From Isoperla grammatica (lineage: Eukaryota > Arthropoda > Insecta > Plecoptera > Perlodidae), in contig OX246743.1 of the NCBI GenBank assembly GCA_945910005.1, positions 880,122 to 944,121 on the forward strand: a stretch of 64,000 nt of DNA. The letters are read 5' to 3'. Positions within the stretch are counted from its first letter, which is position 1. Each line of letters opens with the position of its first letter. The notes beneath the pieces were generated by a model. That model saw only the letters and a list, made by a program, of their open reading frames with translations, was not told where the DNA came from and ran no database searches. The position numbers and the translations under genes were made by a program. Shown here piece by piece: positions 23,522 through 35,010 of the stretch.

Positions 23522-26500
23522 ATGGCGACGGGAGCTGTACTTCAGTACCTGCGGGAGGTCTACTCCCAACCCAGCATCTACAGCCTGTGGAGTAACCAGA
23601 CTTCAGCCACTAACATGTCCCATCCCGGGAACACCAGCTTATTCACTTGTAAGTATTCATATCATTCATACTTCATAGAGATACGTATTTTAAGAGTGAA
23701 TTATCTCTAAATTTAGCGTAATTATTTCAATTTTTTCATATTGAGCATTTCTTTTTTCTTTTCATCAAACCCTTAAATATAAATTAAATATAAAAAACAC
23801 ATCTTTTGCTTACCCTCAGTGACTTTTTACGCAGCCGAGTACAACGTGTTTTATTACCTGGATCGGCCTCCTCATGGACTAAGGTTGGCTCTGGGGTAGC
23901 CCAAGGACGCATATTAGGACCTTTATTGTTTGTTGTTTTCATTGACGATCTTTTACAATTCGTTGGTAATTTCAGGTGTAAGTTGCTACTCTATGCTGAC
24001 GATTGTATGTTAATGTGCCGTTTGAGATGCTGTTGCACTAGACCGGCTATCTGAGTGGTGTGATATGTGGGGCCTTCAGCCCAACGTAGGCCTAACTAAG
24101 TGCGGTGCGCTGTCTATTTCATGGAAGAAGAATCAAATTGTGGTCGATTTTATGCTATCCCGATCCGGTAACTTACTGACAAGACTGCACAAAGTAAATG
24201 ACCTCGGTATAGTTTTAGATGACAAGTTTCTATTTCTAGATCATATAGCTAAAATTAAAAGTAAAGCAATCCAAATGCTAGGCATGCAGTATAGGCATAC
24301 AATATCAATTGCCCAAAGGTGATGAAGTTGTATTTCACATTTTTGTTCTTCCTGTTGTGGAATATGGAGTCCCTGTGTGGAGTGCAGCAGCACAATTTTC
24401 AACTTGTTTCTTTTATTTGTTATATAGTGCGCAAAAGAGTGCCGGACCTTATTCATCTTTCGAATATTAACATTTTACTAGAACAGCTCAGACAGAAATC
24501 TGACCTCATTTTGTTACACACAATTCTAGTACTAAATCTAGTTCTAGTTGAATCAGAATCTCGTTCTGTGCGTCCGGATTATCTTGGCGGATTCCAAGCA
24601 CGGCTTGTACACTCCATGCTGTGGACAATAACATTATTCCAAGCACGGCTTGTACACTCCATGCAGTGGACAATAACATTGCAGGAAATCTCGCGTCAAA
24701 GCCCGTTGAAATAGATCGCGTGGAGTGGAGTGGCCGTGGCCGTTTATAGCTCAGATGTACATGGCTACCTTAGAGCGGAGACGTCTACGGCTCCGCCGGA
24801 GTTTACACCATCCTCACAGGTAGTTTCTTAGTACAACCAAAGCAAAGTCCAGCAGAGCAAATTGTCTCCATTCAAACTCGAGCAGTGGACGAGGAATTCA
24901 GATGACTGAATCGTTCATCTCCATTAGGCAAGTAATTGGTAATGTCGCCCTAGGCTAGCTGCTTGAGTTAACGTGGGGTCGGTTTGGGAGGGCGCCAGAG
25001 GCCAAGTCTTGAAACCTCGCGAACCAAGTCGCAATGCGAATCACTTCACAGTTTCCAAACCGCATGCGACTTGACTTCTACTAATAGTCGTAGTCTTGAA
25101 ATTAGGCTTGCGCCTGAAGTCGCTTGCGAGATCAAAACTTTGCGGGTTACTGATTTTTTGCGAACTGCCTACCGCAAACCCTATAAAGCTATCTTTACTA
25201 CAATTAGATACGGAACGTGCTTCCCTACATTTACGTACACTTACTTGTAGCTGGAATAAACACAAAGTTATCATGAACAATGTTTATTTGTCCATATACG
25301 CACATAAACAATTCATAAACATACATTCATGTAAAGTACGCTTTCCCAATAATTATACCACAATATACGTTACATAAAAATAAACCCAAACATACTGTCT
25401 TCAGCCAGGTAGATCAGCTGTTGCCGGCTTACGTCTTCACTGGGTCAACAACTTAACATATAAAAATAAAAGTCATATGATCGCAATACCGCGTGCTGTT
25501 ATCAACGTCCGATGACTCACCGACTCGGCAGGTCGCGAGAGCGAGTGACGCGTATTCCACCGATCAATAAAGTTTTTATTAAACAACAATATAAATAAAA
25601 TTGAGGTAGATAGTTCTTTTAGCGTTCTTTAGTCTGAACGTATAAGATAATGTCCATTTGATACTTTATAATTAGCCTGAATAATTAATGGCAATAACTA
25701 GGCCTGTAAACTTCTTGGCCGTGATTAACAGTTCAAAAGTGTAAATAAAAGATGATTGTCTGTACTCACCCTCATCCTCCGGGTTCCTCAGCACGTCGTC
25801 AATGATGTTTCCAGTGGGGTGGGTGGCGATGGATGGTGGCGATGTGGGCGATCTCGAAGCGATGTCTTGGAGAATCGTTGGGGGGGGGGGGGGTGATGAA
25901 GATATGGGACGATGATTAGCGGCGATTGTCACTGAAGTTACGCGATAGTACTTATATTTAATTATCTCACTCGGTACTTGTACTGACGTACAGTGGAGCG
26001 CCACTGAATATGAGATTACCAATGGTTTACTTTTATCAGTTCCCGACTGTCACTAATAACAACATACCAAAACTTAAACAATGTTAAATACACGCAGTCG
26101 GCAATCCTATTAAAGTAAATGCAATTAAGTGCCGCGAGAAGTGCTTCTATACACTCAGTCCACGCACTTACTATGCTGTACGCAATGTAGCCAAGCGTGC
26201 TTTTAATCCGACTCAGCCGTCGCGATGTTTACGGCTCGAACTCTCGACCTCGTGTGTCTCGCTATCTTTCACTATCTCCTCGCTTATCGTGGCAGTAGGG
26301 GTAGCTAAGGGGTACAGGTAATGGTACTGCAGGGTTCAAAAGACTGTTACACATTGTATTGTCTACAATGTCCATCTTGTGTTGCAGACGAGACCACAGA
26401 CCTCATCACTGTACATGATGAAGTGTCTCAGCTGCCGATGTCTGCGGCTCACTTCGGCCTGGCTACCGGACTGTTGGCGATCGTGCTCAACTCTCGGCTC

Positions 26501-29500
26501 TCGAGCAAGGTGAGCTGGCACTATCTAGCGGCCAGGCCTTCAATTAACCTTCTCATCTGGGCTACGATGACTCTAGCAGTCGTAAGAGGCGGCGTTATGA
26601 GGTCCTGCAATTTCCCCTTCCCACTTATTAAGCCCTTGAAATCTATTTTCTTCGTACCTAGGCCTACTTGTCTTTTTACTCCAATGTCCTCCGATGTCAT
26701 ATGTACTAGTTGTCGAGTAGGCCTAGGTACGTCGTTTAAAACCAAATGAAAACAATGAATGAACTTGTTCGGGACAGTCCTACTATGCACATATTCACTA
26801 GGCATCATTCCATACATTCCATCAAGCAATTTCTTCGTGGTTTTGTGAAGATGTCCAATGTTAACATCGCACGATAATTTACAGTAAGATTCGGTTAAAA
26901 CGGTCGGTAGTTTGGTCTTGACGAGGGTTGGCAATATTATTTTTCATCAGCTTCCAACAAGAATAATAATTGTGATGGTTGGTTGGGTACTGGGAGAGAG
27001 AAGTATGTATTAGAATAGCGTATAGCCCCGTGTACCGTAGTGTGATCCTATCCCACTTGCGGTTAAGAGTGATATAATTGCCTAGCTCATTAAACATTAA
27101 AACATGTTTCCTCGGCAAACCGTTAATGCAAGGCAAACATAAACATTTTCCATGTACGTTTTTACGGAAAAAAGGATGTGAGAATTTTTTTGATGTCGAT
27201 TCCTTCTTAGTCATACCTCTCTTAATTTTATTCGTATTAAAAAAAAAAAAAAAAAAAAAAATGTCAAAATCCTCGGATTTTGCTCGTCTTAGAGAAAATT
27301 TGAACTTTTGGTCCCCGGAAGTCTAGACGAGTGACATAAAAAAAAAACAGAAACAAATTTTGACCACTCGTTTGGTAGCTACGAGCGCTTAAAAAAATTT
27401 GCCCCATGACCCCCCTTCTCAACTATGCTGCTCTGAATATGGAAGAAAAAAACGTGGTGGTAACGGGTATTGAACCCCGGACCTCTAAAACACTAACCCT
27501 ACGACGCTACTAAGTACGCCATGACACACGATGGAAAATGCTATGCTTACACTGGAAGATAACCCACTGCTCTCAATGTATGGCATAGCTTGTTGTATTT
27601 AGATAGCCCATTGAACATTAAAACATATTTCCTCGGCTAACTGTTAATGCAAGGTAAACATAAACATGTTTCATGTATAGAGTATGAATGTCCAATGGAG
27701 AAACTCTAATCATTATTTTCTTAACCCTTTAACAAGAGACGCTACGCGTCGTCAAATACGTGCTTAAATACACTCTGTTTTTTAGAGTTTTATTCTTTAC
27801 GGCTATATTATTTATTTCGACAATTTCCGAGGTAGATCTGAAAATTGTCTACTTTGAAAAAAATCATCGCTTAGCTATGTTTGTTGTGAACGACGCTAGG
27901 CGTCTTTGAAATTTCATTGATTTTCTTGTCAAGTTCCACTTTCGGTACCGATTGTGGAGAAATGGTGGTACCTAGTTAGTCGTAGCGTCGAACTTAAGGT
28001 CAGTAAGAATCCTTGGTGACGTAGTATGAGCGTCGGTAGCGTCGGTTTGCACAGGTCGTGGTGAGGCGACGCCAACTTCAGGTAACTAAAATAGTAGATT
28101 TGTTGAGGTTTTTATTTTTTTACGGGTAAACGGTTTGAGAAAGAATGTTTTGGTTGTCAATTCCTTCTTATTCATCGCTCTCTCGATATGTTTCGTATTT
28201 AAAAAAAAAAAAAAAAAAAAAGTTTCAAAATTCTCCGATTTTGCTATTCTGTGAGCTTTTTTGAAATTTTGGGCGCCTGTATCTCTGGTAGTATGATCCC
28301 CAGCATATTTTAGTTTTCAGGATGTCTAGATAAATGACGAAAAAAAAATTTAAAAAAATACAGAAACAAATTTGGACCTTACGTTTGGTAGCTACGAGCG
28401 CTTAAAAAAAAAAATTCCCCCTTGTAAACCCTTCTCAACTTTGCTTGTCTGAATATGGAAGAAAAAAAGACTGCCGGTTGCGGGTCTCGAACCCCGGACC
28501 GCGAAAACACTAGTCGACGACGCCACTGCGTACGCCATGCCTCACGATGGAAATAGGTCTGCTTAAACTGGTATATATAACCCACTGCTCTCAATGTATG
28601 CATGTACGAATCTCATTGTATCTCGATTCATTCTTATTGTAATTGTAACAACAAAATATAGATGGATTTACGAACAGAGGGTCTCTTTGGATTTAAAAAA
28701 TATCCAAGAAGCCGTTTTTTAACTAACTCTAAAAATCCAGTTTCAACACATTGTCTTTTTAAAAACGCATTTGATAGATCTTAATCGCGTGATCGCGAAA
28801 GAGTAAATCGTTTGTGGAAACAACGAGCCATTTGACCGTTAAAAAATAAACCGTGTCCATGCACGTTAATTAAGCGAGCGAAGCGAGCGTTTCCACTTGA
28901 CTCTTATGGCACTTCGTTCTGTTTTTTTGTTTGTTTGTTTGTTTGTTTGTTTGTTTGTTTGTTTGTTTTTGTTTTTGTTTTTTTTTTGTTTTTATGTCCG
29001 TCGATAGCGGTCGAACAGAAAGTCCGATCAACTTGAAATTTGGACCATCCACAAGCCTCGATGTGGATTGAAGGTGTATAGTTTTGAGGCAAAATCGTTT
29101 GAAAAGTTACAAAGTTACACCATAGTTACTGCAAAATATTTTTCTGAAACAAAATGGCGGCAAAATGTGAGATAGCCAGATTTTTTTTCAGCTTTTTCCG
29201 GTCACGAATATGTAAATGTAATGGCGATCTGATAAGTATTGGCAAAGTTACACGAAAGTTACTCGAAAATATTTTTCTACAACGCAGTAACGGCAAAATG
29301 TGAGGTGGCTATCTTATAGTAAATTTATGTCCGGTCACGAATATACTAATGTAAACCCGATCCGATACGTATTAGAGGCAGAAATTACATTTCTATTGCT
29401 GTCAATAACTGTTAGTAACGGTGGCGGACCGCGGCGAAAACATGACCACGAAAATTCTTAGCAACGCACATTGCACTGCATACAACAATGTCGGAAAGTA

Positions 29501-32500
29501 TAATAGCCCTGGAAATAAGAACAATTTTTGCAATGCGCATTCTTGAATTGTTGTTAATTGTTGTTTGTATTAGCATTGAAAACTTTTCGCCAGAAAGTTC
29601 GTAGATATTGACGCGCTCGCTTATCAACGCGTCAAACAGAGCGTTTTCCTAGTGTAATAAATGTGTGAATATGGTGGGGAAAAAAATGTGTGTGACGAGT
29701 CTCGAACTCCAGACCTCAAGCACTCGAAGCGACGACGTTCCGCATACGCCATGCCACCCGTTGGAAGCAGCATTGCTTACACTGGTATATAAGACTCTGC
29801 TCTCAATGTATGGCATAGCTTGTTGTATTCAGATAGGAATTCACAGAAACTGATACTCGGGTTACGGATACTTCCATTCTTGTAGCACGATGGTCCCTGA
29901 TAGACACTTGTAGAGCTTGACTCTAAGCGTTCTCTTGTTCAACAGTTGCTGAAGACTGACACCCGGGTAACACGATGGTGCCTGCTGGACACGTGTAGAG
30001 CTTGACTCTAAGCATTCTATTGTTCAACAGTTGCTGAAGACTGACACCCGGATCAACAAGTACCAACAGTGGGCAGAGGCCCTTGTGCTCCGCGTCTTGT
30101 TCGGGCTGGTCTGCCTCCTGGTGTCCGCCACTGTGGCCCCCCTGGTCGCCGTCGCCTTCATCTTCCTCGCGCTCTACCGCCAGTTCGTGCAGCTCACCCT
30201 CTCGCTGACCAACCCCTCGTTCGCCTGTCTGCTGGAGGGGACGGACGCCGTCTGGGCCCTCGAGGACGACACATCCAAGTCCATCATCAACGTCCTCGCC
30301 TTCTTCGAGGTTGAGATCGTCGACAACGTGTTCAAGCCGCAGCTGCTCGGGATGCTGAGGAGGCTGATGAGAGAGAGGATCCTGACGTCACCGGAGTCCT
30401 GCCCCAAGTTCTGGCAGTATAGCCGTCGGTCTCGCCTCGGCTACTTCTACTGGGAGCGACAGAAGGAGGTCCGCGTCGAGGAACACGTCCAATACATGAC
30501 GCAGGAGGACGATGACGTCAACCTCGACGCGCCCGATCTCACCGAGGACTGTTTCAGACAAGAGTACTACGGCATGTCAGAGTCTGTACTGAAAGGTCTC
30601 GTTTCCGAGCTGGCCAATTCACCGCTGCCTTTTGACAACGCTGCTTCGTGGGAGATTCTGGTTGGTCGAGACCCAATCCTTGAAGATATTCCGGAGATTG
30701 ATCCGTTCGAGGCGATGGAAGAAGGAAATCCGGAGGCGTCCGGACGTTACCGGAGATATCCGGTACTGTTCCGGGTGCACCACTCTATGGGTGACGGTGT
30801 GGCGCTCATCAAGCTGCTACTAGAGACCCTGGCAGATAAGAACCCGGCCACACAGCCTCGTCAGGGAATCGTCACGACGAAGATATTGAGATACGACAAC
30901 GAAGAAGAGACGCGTCTCACCAGGAGGAAGACCTGGCCTCGTCTGGACAACATCGACGTCATCAAGTGTTCGACCGGGAGCTTCCACGGCATGAACCGTA
31001 ACCATGGCAACCAAGCAAGACGACCGAGTTCTCTGGATCTGTCGTTTGACACGCCAACAAATTTAAGAAAGAAATTGAACGCGGAATACTTCTCACCGGA
31101 GACAGTTCACGACGACTTGAGTGAGAGCCTGGAGATTTCCGATAACAATTCGCCAAACATTTCCTACATGGGATCTCCCAAGTCCATCGATGATACATCT
31201 GAAGACTGCGAAGTTGACGCCGGCGAGTACTTGGGCTCGTCAAGCCTAGATAGAGAAGAAGGTGTCCTTCACCGTGACCTCTATTGCTATCCAGTGGCGG
31301 AGACCATTGTGACGCTCCCCGACCCCATCCAAGCAACCAATGAGATCCTTCTGAATCACAACAAGAAGACGATCTACTTCGACAACACGGTAGACGGTGA
31401 ACGCGAGGCTTCCTACAATACACCGCCTTCTAAGGTGCAGCCGTTGAGGGATGAGTCACCGCCTCCTAGATGTAAGTCACCGATGCCGCCGTTCCGTCGC
31501 GACGTGTCGCGGATCGCCCGGGTCTTGGACGAGATAACCGAAACGAAGTGTAAACCCAAGAACGGTTCATCTCCGACGGAAAGCAACTCTTCCGTCACGA
31601 TAATCCTCGATGAAGCAACGAGAAGTGACTCTATATTCCTCATGGACAACTCTCCTCCCCCGCTGGCCAAGCCCGAAGTCGCTCTGTCGCCGTACTTTGG
31701 CTACGACGCGAGGACGCTAGTCCGCAACGAGTCACCGGTACCCAAGATCCACCGCAAGAAGTATCCGGTAGTCGTTTGCGACGATGATGACTCCGAGGAC
31801 AGCCCGCCCACCTCCCCTAAGGGGGAGCCCCAACACCCTAGGAAGAACGCCCTCAGACTGCAGAACGATGGTTTGGGGTTGAGTTCATCACTGCTTAGTC
31901 GTAGCACTTCTACGTCGAGAGCTCAATCTCCGTTTCTGAGGAATAATACTCCAGTTGTCCGTAGAGAAGATTCGCCGATCATGAAGAACTATCGACATGA
32001 CGACAGCTTTGCTCCGAGGAGCAATTCACCGTTGATGAGGAATAATAGTCCTTTACCCCGCAATGAATACCACCCAATTCCTAGATGCAATTCACCATCC
32101 ACGAGGAGTAATACGCCAGTTGTCCGTAGAGAAGATTCTCCTCCCAGGAGCCATTCGCCGATCCTGAAGAACTATAGCAATCGACATGACGACAGCTTTG
32201 CTCCGAGGAGCAATTCACCATTGATGAGGAATTATAGTCCTTTACCACGCAATGAATACCCAATTCCTAGATGCAATTCACCTTTCATGAGAAATAATAC
32301 TCCTTTACCACTTAATGAAAACCCAATTCCTAGGTGCAATTCACCTTTCATGAGGAATAATACTCCTTTGCCACTTAATGAAAACCCAATTCCTAGGTGC
32401 AATTCCCCGTTCATGAGGAACAATACTCCTTTGCCACTTAATGAAAACCCAATTCCTAGATGCAATTCACCTTTCATGAGGAACAATACTCCTTTGCCAC

Positions 32501-34648
32501 TTAATGAAAACCCAATTCCTAGATGCAATTCACCTTTCATGAGGAACAATACTCCTTTGCCACTTAATGAAAACCCAATTCCTAGATGCAATTCACCTTT
32601 CATGAGAAATTATACCCCGGTTCCAAGAAATGATACATCTTTTTCAAGATGCAATTCTCCTTTGATGAGGAACAATGGTGTAATGCCACACGGGATAAGT
32701 TCACAGTTTCAACAAAATGACTCTCCAAGTAAGAAGAGCAAGGCCTATGATTGCAAAACTCCGTTGTATCTGACAAACAGTTGCTACAACCCAAGAGTCA
32801 ATGATATGCTCAGCATAACATCTTCAATCCTTTCCACCGTTGACAAGTCCAGCTTAAATTGTTCGTACGTGGATTCCGCAAGTGCCCTGAAGAACAGGAT
32901 TCCGACCAATCAGAAGACGAAGGCAACAATGCACGAAGTACCATTGACCTCGTCTCTCACCTACACCGAACAGTTCATCCGGGGTAATTTCTTCTCCCCC
33001 GACGGCGAGGTCATCAACAGAAGTTCCGTCTCTCCCAACTGCTTCGTCAAACTGCTCGACACCATCAACCACAGACCGAGCGTCATGGAGCACGTGTGCA
33101 GCTACGTGAAGAACACGTGTGCGCTGGTGTTTGCGCCGGCCGCGTTGATACACCAGACGATGGTGAAGGCTGCAGACATCAACCCCCTGCACGGGCCGGA
33201 CCTGTCTGGACAGAAGATCGTCGGGTGGTACTTCGACTCGAGCCGAGACGCGTCGGAGAACCTAATGAGCACCATCAAGAGGATCAAGGGACGGATGTCG
33301 GAGGCGAGGTTCACAGATGTGTTTCTCTCGGCGTTGTCGTCTAGCCTAGAGTCCTACTTCCTGCGTAACGGATGCGACAGTAAGTGTATGCCGGAGACGG
33401 TGAGCGTTGTCATTCCCGTGCGGATGACCACGAGGGAGGAAATCGAAGAGGCGATGTCGCTGAAGAACCGGGAAGAAAAGGACGCGGAAAAGATCCCGGC
33501 GATGGAGAACAAGTTTTCCGTCGGGTTGCTATCGCTTCCCATGACGTCGATCTCGGTGGAAACGAAACTCGCCAAGCCCTTCTCTCCGATTGGTCGGCTG
33601 CGTGAGATCTGCAAGCATACGGACTTGTTGCGCAAGTCGCCCGACTATCACATCAACTACTGGTTGATGCGCGTCGTGTCTACGTACCTTCCTGTGCCGC
33701 TATTGGCTCCCGTGCTCAACAGTACGCAGAGCACGATGGTAGTCAGTAACCTCGTGGGGCCGCCGTCACAGCTGGAGCTGGGCGGATACCATCTAAAGGA
33801 CATAGTCTTCTGGGTGCCCAACAGAGGATCAACAGGTAACTGATTTATTTGATTTTATGTTTTATTGATTATTTGTCGTTTACTCTGCAACTATGATCAT
33901 ATTATGCCGTCGGGGGTGTTTGGAGGAGAGGGACAAGTAGGAGGGAAAAACTGATTTCTGAAATCGAGGATCTTATTTCATCGCCTCTTACGACTGGCAG
34001 TGTCATCCTGGGCCAAAGTCTACGCCGTGCCCACATGGGGAACTAGTGAGGAAGCTAGCTATATTAATTTGTTGGATAGCAGTTCAAACATAATTTTATA
34101 ACATAACAATATTATTTGCCAGATGTTTTTGTATGTGCCTAAGAACAATCTTATTTTAGTGAACCTCACAAAGGCTAAATTCAGACTATATTTTACCTTG
34201 TGCTATTTTTAACACACTTGTTATGTGAGGAGCCGGCACCTCCACCAACAAGTTATTTTTTAAATCTGTATCCGTTTACGTATTACCTTCTTTTATTTAA
34301 CCACCAACTTGTCATTAATTAATAAATTGGTAGTCATGGAACAAAAGTTGTGGTTTAATTCATTTGTATAAATACATGAACAACTGAACTATAACTGAAT
34401 ACTGAAGGTCTTTTAGAACGAATGCAATTACTGCTTGAAAGCCAGCTCTATTCAGGAACATTTTCTTTGCAGGTGTTGGCGTGAGTGTACTGAGCTATGC
34501 CGGACGTCTTCAGATTGGCATTGTGGCAGATCGTGCGTTGTTACCGTGCCAACAAGACGCAAACCTCATCATAGAGGGCATCGTATCGGAGCTCCAGTGT
34601 CTAGACAACATCACCGCACCCATCAAGACTCACCCAGCTACACTGTAA
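23522..34648 (+). CDS. WS/DGAT-like O-acyltransferase with giant low-complexity insertion
   Basis: There are four exons: 23522-23648, 26388-26509, 30031-33835 and 34473-34648. Intron phases are 1, 0, 1, and the total is 4230 nt and about 1409 aa. Family marks are HHSMGDG at residues 333-339 (the HHxxxDG acyl-transfer motif), LSGQKIVGWYF near 1142, TDVFLSALSSSLESYF, VVSNLVGPPSQLELGGYHL near 1320, and GVGVSVLSYAGRLQIGIVAD in the last exon. That order matches bacterial and plant wax-ester synthase/diacylglycerol acyltransferases, which esterify acyl-CoA to alcohols or diacylglycerol. Hydrophobic stretches at about 60-75 and 102-130 suggest membrane anchoring. Residues about 355-1055 are an insertion rich in Ser, Pro, Asn and Arg with repeats, splitting the two halves of the enzyme. 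The substrate is unknown. The 5' start was chosen as the first ATG giving a phase-matched exon. Confidence 0.85.
23806..24714 (+). pseudogene. LINE reverse transcriptase fragment in acyltransferase intron 1
   Basis: The first piece (23806-24054) has SGVAQGRILGPLLFVVFIDD and LLLYADDCMLM, the PQGxxLGPLLF and YADD blocks of non-LTR reverse transcriptases. Its frame breaks just after. The next piece (24065-24322) has LTKCGALSISWKK and VNDLGIVLDDKFLFLDHI, the usual continuation, and a third frame follows. At least two frameshifts separate them, so the copy is dead. A 44-bp direct duplication, CAAGCACGGCTTGTACACTC and its surroundings, lies at about 24594 and 24638. Confidence 0.85.
24720..26387 (+). 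other. Rest of acyltransferase intron 1
   Basis: No supported coding exon on the + strand. On the - strand, 25770-25870 reads ATHPTGNIIDDVLRNPEDE up to a good donor (GAGG|gtgagt), but I found no matching partner exons, so it is only noted. A run of 16 G lies at about 25876. Confidence 0.4.
27170..27680. repeat. Dispersed repeat with tRNA-like segment, copy 1
   Basis: The copy has an A20+ tract, then TTTGGTAGCTACGAGCGCTT, then a tRNA-like block on the - strand (GGGGTTCAATACCCG B-box-like), and then GCTCTCAATGTATGGCATAG. The same order recurs at 28130-28610 and, for the tRNA-like part, at 29670-29850. It probably is a SINE or a composite retroposed family inside acyltransferase intron 2. Confidence 0.6.
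28130..28610. repeat. Dispersed repeat with tRNA-like segment, copy 2
   Basis: It shares with copy 1 the A-tract, TACGTTTGGTAGCTACGAGC, the tRNA-like block (GTCTCGAACCCCGGACC) and GCTCTCAATGTATG. The B-box sequence GGTTCGAGAC on the - strand is intact here. Confidence 0.6.
28923..28970. repeat. (TTTG)n microsatellite
   Basis: About twelve TTTG units, followed by T-rich sequence, in acyltransferase intron 2. Confidence 0.9.
29670..29850. repeat. tRNA-like dispersed repeat, copy 3
   Basis: GAGTCTCGAACTCCAGACCT, the CGCATACGCCATGCCAC block and GCTCTCAATGTATGGCATAG match the tail halves of the copies at 27170 and 28130. It ends just before the duplicated acceptor of acyltransferase exon 3. Confidence 0.6.
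29850..30056 (+). repeat. Duplicated acceptor edge of acyltransferase exon 3 (85 bp)
   Basis: CAACAG|TTGCTGAAGACTGACACC occurs at 29945/29946 and again at 30030/30031, 85 bp apart. A degenerate third copy (GAAACTGATACTCGGG) lies near 29850. Only the last copy reads on as ATCAACAAGTACC into the large exon; the earlier ones meet GGGTAACACG. Use of the earlier acceptor would add 85 nt and shift the frame. Confidence 0.85.
32262..32625 (+). repeat. In-frame 63-bp coding repeat (21-aa unit) in the acyltransferase insertion
   Basis: Five near-identical 63-bp units, with looser copies on both sides, encode the 21-residue unit with NSPFMRNNTPLPLNEN as its core (protein residues about 828-948). Looser upstream relatives (NSPLMRNNSPLPRNEY, NTPVVRREDSP) extend the pattern back to about 31920. 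The recurrent RxNSP/RxNTP pattern puts Ser/Thr-Pro sites next to Arg. Confidence 0.95.
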
Positions 34649-34800
34649 ACTGTGGAGACTCTTGGACGTTCCGAGGGATGCGAGACTCACCCAGCTACAC
34701 TGTAAACTGTGGAGACTCTTGGACGTTCCGAGGGATGCGAGACTCACCCAGCTACACTGTAAACTGTGGAGACTCAACGATCACTTGCTGGACGTTCCGA
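34627..34800 (+). repeat. Triplicated stop-codon edge of the acyltransferase gene (57 bp)
   Basis: GACTCACCCAGCTACACTGT recurs at 34627, 34684 and 34741, exactly 57 bp apart. The first copy contains the real end of the protein (HPATL then TAA at 34646-34648). The others repeat the same TAA inside the 3' UTR. The third unit is interrupted by a short insert (AACGATCACTTGC). Confidence 0.9.
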
Positions 34801-34974
34801 GGGATGCAAGAGATTAATGCTGGTGCTCTGTTCTTCAGATGAAGGGGTGCAATGGAAGGCGGTGGGTGCTGTGCAAAGCTCAATAGCAGCCAAGACTGAG
34901 CAACGGAATGATGGGAGATATGGTTTGAAATCAAACTTCAAGACAATGTAATTTTTTAAATTTACAAAGCATAA

Positions 34975-34980
34975 TTTATT
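34975..34980 (-). terminator. Distal poly(A) signal candidate on the supervillin strand
   Basis: AATAAA on the - strand, about 1.2 kb past the supervillin stop. A nearer AATAAA exists at 35970-35975, so this one is the alternative. Confidence 0.3.
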
Positions 34981-35004
34981 CAAATAGTATTAGTTACTTA
35001 TACA

Positions 35005-35010
35005 AATAAA
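35005..35010 (+). terminator. Poly(A) signal candidate of the acyltransferase gene
   Basis: Canonical AATAAA, 357 bases past the stop codon on the + strand. The two convergent genes would have 3' ends close together or overlapping here. Confidence 0.5.

Noticed and set aside
26521..26934. 137-residue frame on the - strand
   Set aside because: It overlaps a SINE-like block (CGTAAGAGGCGGCGTTATGAGG) and the flank of acyltransferase exon 2; no family resemblance.
27460..27530. tRNA gene
   Set aside because: A B-box-like word is present but I could not trace a full cloverleaf with matching acceptor stem; better explained as a tRNA-derived repeat.
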